Assembly (NCBI GenBank): GCA_963842725.1 | Contig: CAWJHN010000004.1 | Location: forward strand, 1,798,001 to 1,862,000 | Length of the DNA: 64,000 nt | Direction of reading: 5' to 3' | DNA from: UBA10649 sp963842725 | GTDB lineage: Bacteria; Actinomycetota; Actinomycetes; S36-B12 | In this document: positions 62,891 to 64,000 of the stretch, piece by piece | Position numbering within the stretch: position 1 is the stretch's first letter | How the letters are laid out: the number at the start of each line of letters is the position of its first letter | The notes under the pieces: model-generated | Databases searched by the model: none | What the model was told of the DNA's origin: nothing | The model's input: only the letters and a program-made list of their open reading frames with translations | Made by a program: the position numbers and the translations under genes

Positions 62891-62933
62891 CACGGTCGGC
62901 GGCGGCGGCCCCCGACGCCCGCCGCCGACCGTG
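62891..62933. terminator. Bidirectional 15-bp hairpin
   Basis: CACGGTCGGCGGCGG (62891-62905) pairs exactly with CCGCCGCCGACCGTG (62919-62933) around a 13-base loop. It lies between the converging SDR-like and DoxX genes and would terminate both. Confidence 0.65.
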
Positions 62934-62974
62934 CTGGCCTCTGATCGATCAGGCCCCGCCTCGCGGCCGTCGGC

Positions 62975-63352
62975 TCAGCCGAGCGGAACCGGGCCGAACC
63001 GCAGGACGGCAACCACCAGGGCGATCACGCCCAGCACGATCGCGGGCACCGACTGCGCGATCGGGTCCTTGAGTCGCTGGTGGGTGATCACTGCCCCGAC
63101 CATGGTCAGGAAGAGCCCGAGCGCAGCCAGGCCGGCGAGGGGATCGGCGAACTTGGTCACCAAGGGCAGCAGCAGGCCGAGGGCGCCGAGCGCCTCGACG
63201 GCGCCGATCCCTCTGATCTGCATCGGGGAGAACCCCTGCGCCCAGGCCATCTTCTCGACCAGCTTCTCCTTGGGCTGGGTCGCCTTCATGACGCCGGCGC
63301 CGAGGAAGGCCAGGCCGAGCACGATCTGCAGGATCCATGCGAGTGTGTTCAT
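62975..63352 (-). CDS. DoxX family membrane protein
   Basis: The 125-residue protein has four hydrophobic helices: LAWILQIVLGLAFLGAGVMK, AVEALGALGLLLPLVT, LAGLAALGLFLTMVGAVI and VPAIVLGVIALVVAVL. It also has the family pattern GxxK near the N-terminus and GxxE in helix 2. DoxX proteins are small redox-linked membrane proteins of poorly defined role, some acting with SodA/thiol stress factors. The start ATG 63352 is clear. Confidence 0.85.
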   Translation of the reverse strand: MNTLAWILQIVLGLAFLGAGVMKATQPKEKLVEKMAWAQGFSPMQIRGIGAVEALGALGLLLPLVTKFADPLAGLAALGLFLTMVGAVITHQRLKDPIAQSVPAIVLGVIALVVAVLRFGPVPLG

Positions 63353-63373
63353 GCGCGGAGACTAGCTGAACGT

Positions 63374-64000
63374 TCAAGCAACGTCCCAGCGGGTGAGGAC
63401 CTCTCGCCCGGCCGGCAGACCCCGCACCGCCGCCGCCACCGCCAGCGCCTTGGCCTCCAGCGCGCCCTCGGCCACCACGCTGATCCGGGCAACGCCGTCC
63501 GCAGCCATCGGTCTGCCGGTGGCCGGGTCGACGATGCGGGCCGTCCGCACCGAGGAGAGCGCCTGACCGGGGCGCAGGCGGACGGCGCCCGTCCCCCCGG
63601 CCACCGGAACCAGCCACCCGCCGCTGGGGGCCGGGCCGGCGGTCACCACATCACCACCCAGGTCCAGCAGCACCCCGGTGTCCAGCAGGCGCGCCACCCG
63701 GGCCGCTGCTCGAGCCACCAGGTCCGCCTTCGCGATCGCCGTCAGGTCGAGTCGCACCCCAGGGGGCAGGGTCAGCCGCCGCCCCCGCAGGTGAACCGCC
63801 TCCGCCCCCGCTGCACGGCGGCGACCAGACGTCGCGGTTCCGTTGTCGCACACCGGAACCCACGGCGCCCGTCGCCTGGCGCCGAGCAGTTCGGTCGTGT
63901 TGCCCACCGTCGGGTCGCACCGGCCGGCAGTCAGCGCCGCGGCGTCGAGGGCGAGCCGGATCAGCCGAGCCAGCTCGGAGCTGATGGTGATCTGCCGTCC
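63374..64000 (-). CDS. apbE: ApbE-type FAD:protein FMN transferase, C-terminal part (runs off the window)
   Basis: The frame enters from the right edge and covers about 208 residues. It shows the ApbE landmarks: AGRCDPTVGNTTELLG, LDLTAIAKADLVARAAARVA, GVLLDLGGDVVTAGPAPSGG, and RTARIVDPATGRPMAADGVA with the conserved DPxTG. Such enzymes attach FMN to a threonine of target membrane proteins such as the Rnf/Nqr subunits or reductases. The N-terminal third is outside the window. No flavinylated partner is seen nearby. Confidence 0.83.
   Translation of the reverse strand, partial: GRQITISSELARLIRLALDAAALTAGRCDPTVGNTTELLGARRRAPWVPVCDNGTATSGRRRAAGAEAVHLRGRRLTLPPGVRLDLTAIAKADLVARAAARVARLLDTGVLLDLGGDVVTAGPAPSGGWLVPVAGGTGAVRLRPGQALSSVRTARIVDPATGRPMAADGVARISVVAEGALEAKALAVAAAVRGLPAGREVLTRWDVA

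Overview
The window is high-GC DNA from an actinomycete. The signs are GTG starts, chains of ATGA/GTGA-coupled genes, a tRNA-Glu(TTC)/tRNA-Asp(GTC)/tRNA-Phe(GAA) cluster, PucR, TetR and GntR regulators, a GT87 mannosyltransferase-like protein and a CDC48-like AAA ATPase. I cannot assign a genus from the sequence alone.

Left arm (1-20.4 kb). The 5' end of a glycogen phosphorylase-like gene is followed by a TetR-controlled ABC-2 drug exporter. A PucR regulator then reads away from a six-gene aromatic operon (5.1-11.1 kb): a hydrolase-fold protein without its nucleophile, an HpaB-type oxygenase and its flavin reductase, a meta-cleavage-product hydrolase, a salicylate hydroxylase-like FAD monooxygenase and a type I extradiol dioxygenase. 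Together these can hydroxylate a phenol to a catechol, cleave the ring next to the hydroxyls and hydrolyse the product. After this come membrane proteins, a frameshifted chromate transporter, two TetR/oxidoreductase neighbourhoods and an AAA_14/DUF4143 ATPase.

Integration array (20.8-50.6 kb). A 42-43 bp stretch covering the anticodon loop to the 3' end of tRNA-Phe occurs five times in the same orientation: 20773, 24428, 27566, 30634, and inside the intact tRNA-Phe at 50542-50615. This is the signature of repeated site-specific integration at the tRNA 3' end. The three small segments (about 3.1-3.7 kb) carry a Fic protein and a hydrolase; an AbiEi/AbiEii toxin-antitoxin pair with a tyrosine integrase; and a GT87 gene with small regulators. 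The large segment (about 20 kb) begins with a decayed second AbiE pair and then holds a catabolic island: SDR dehydrogenase, HyuA/HyuB-type ATP-dependent carboxylase with a fused acetone-carboxylase-gamma-like zinc domain, GntR regulator, CitE-like lyase, a 2-oxoacid dehydrogenase operon with a split E2, an aldehyde dehydrogenase, a class III CoA-transferase and an RbsBCA-type importer. My reading, which is inference, is import of a small alcohol or ketone, oxidation, carboxylation, CoA activation and oxidative cleavage.

Right arm (50.6-64 kb). The tRNA cluster is followed by a small metallopeptidase and a PNPOx-like protein, an ISL3-type insertion sequence with visible 24-bp ends and an 8-bp target duplication, a PAS-GGDEF-EAL protein, two small membrane proteins, a membrane sensor with a PP2C/SpoIIE phosphatase domain, an AAA ATPase, an unusual zinc-ribbon SDR, a DoxX protein and a partial ApbE-like gene.

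Caution: at least fifteen genes contain single-base frameshifts whose alternative frames still read as conserved protein, even in the recent IS and in core-like genes. Consensus (indel) errors in the assembly are at least as likely as true gene decay, so 'pseudogene' below means 'broken as written'.
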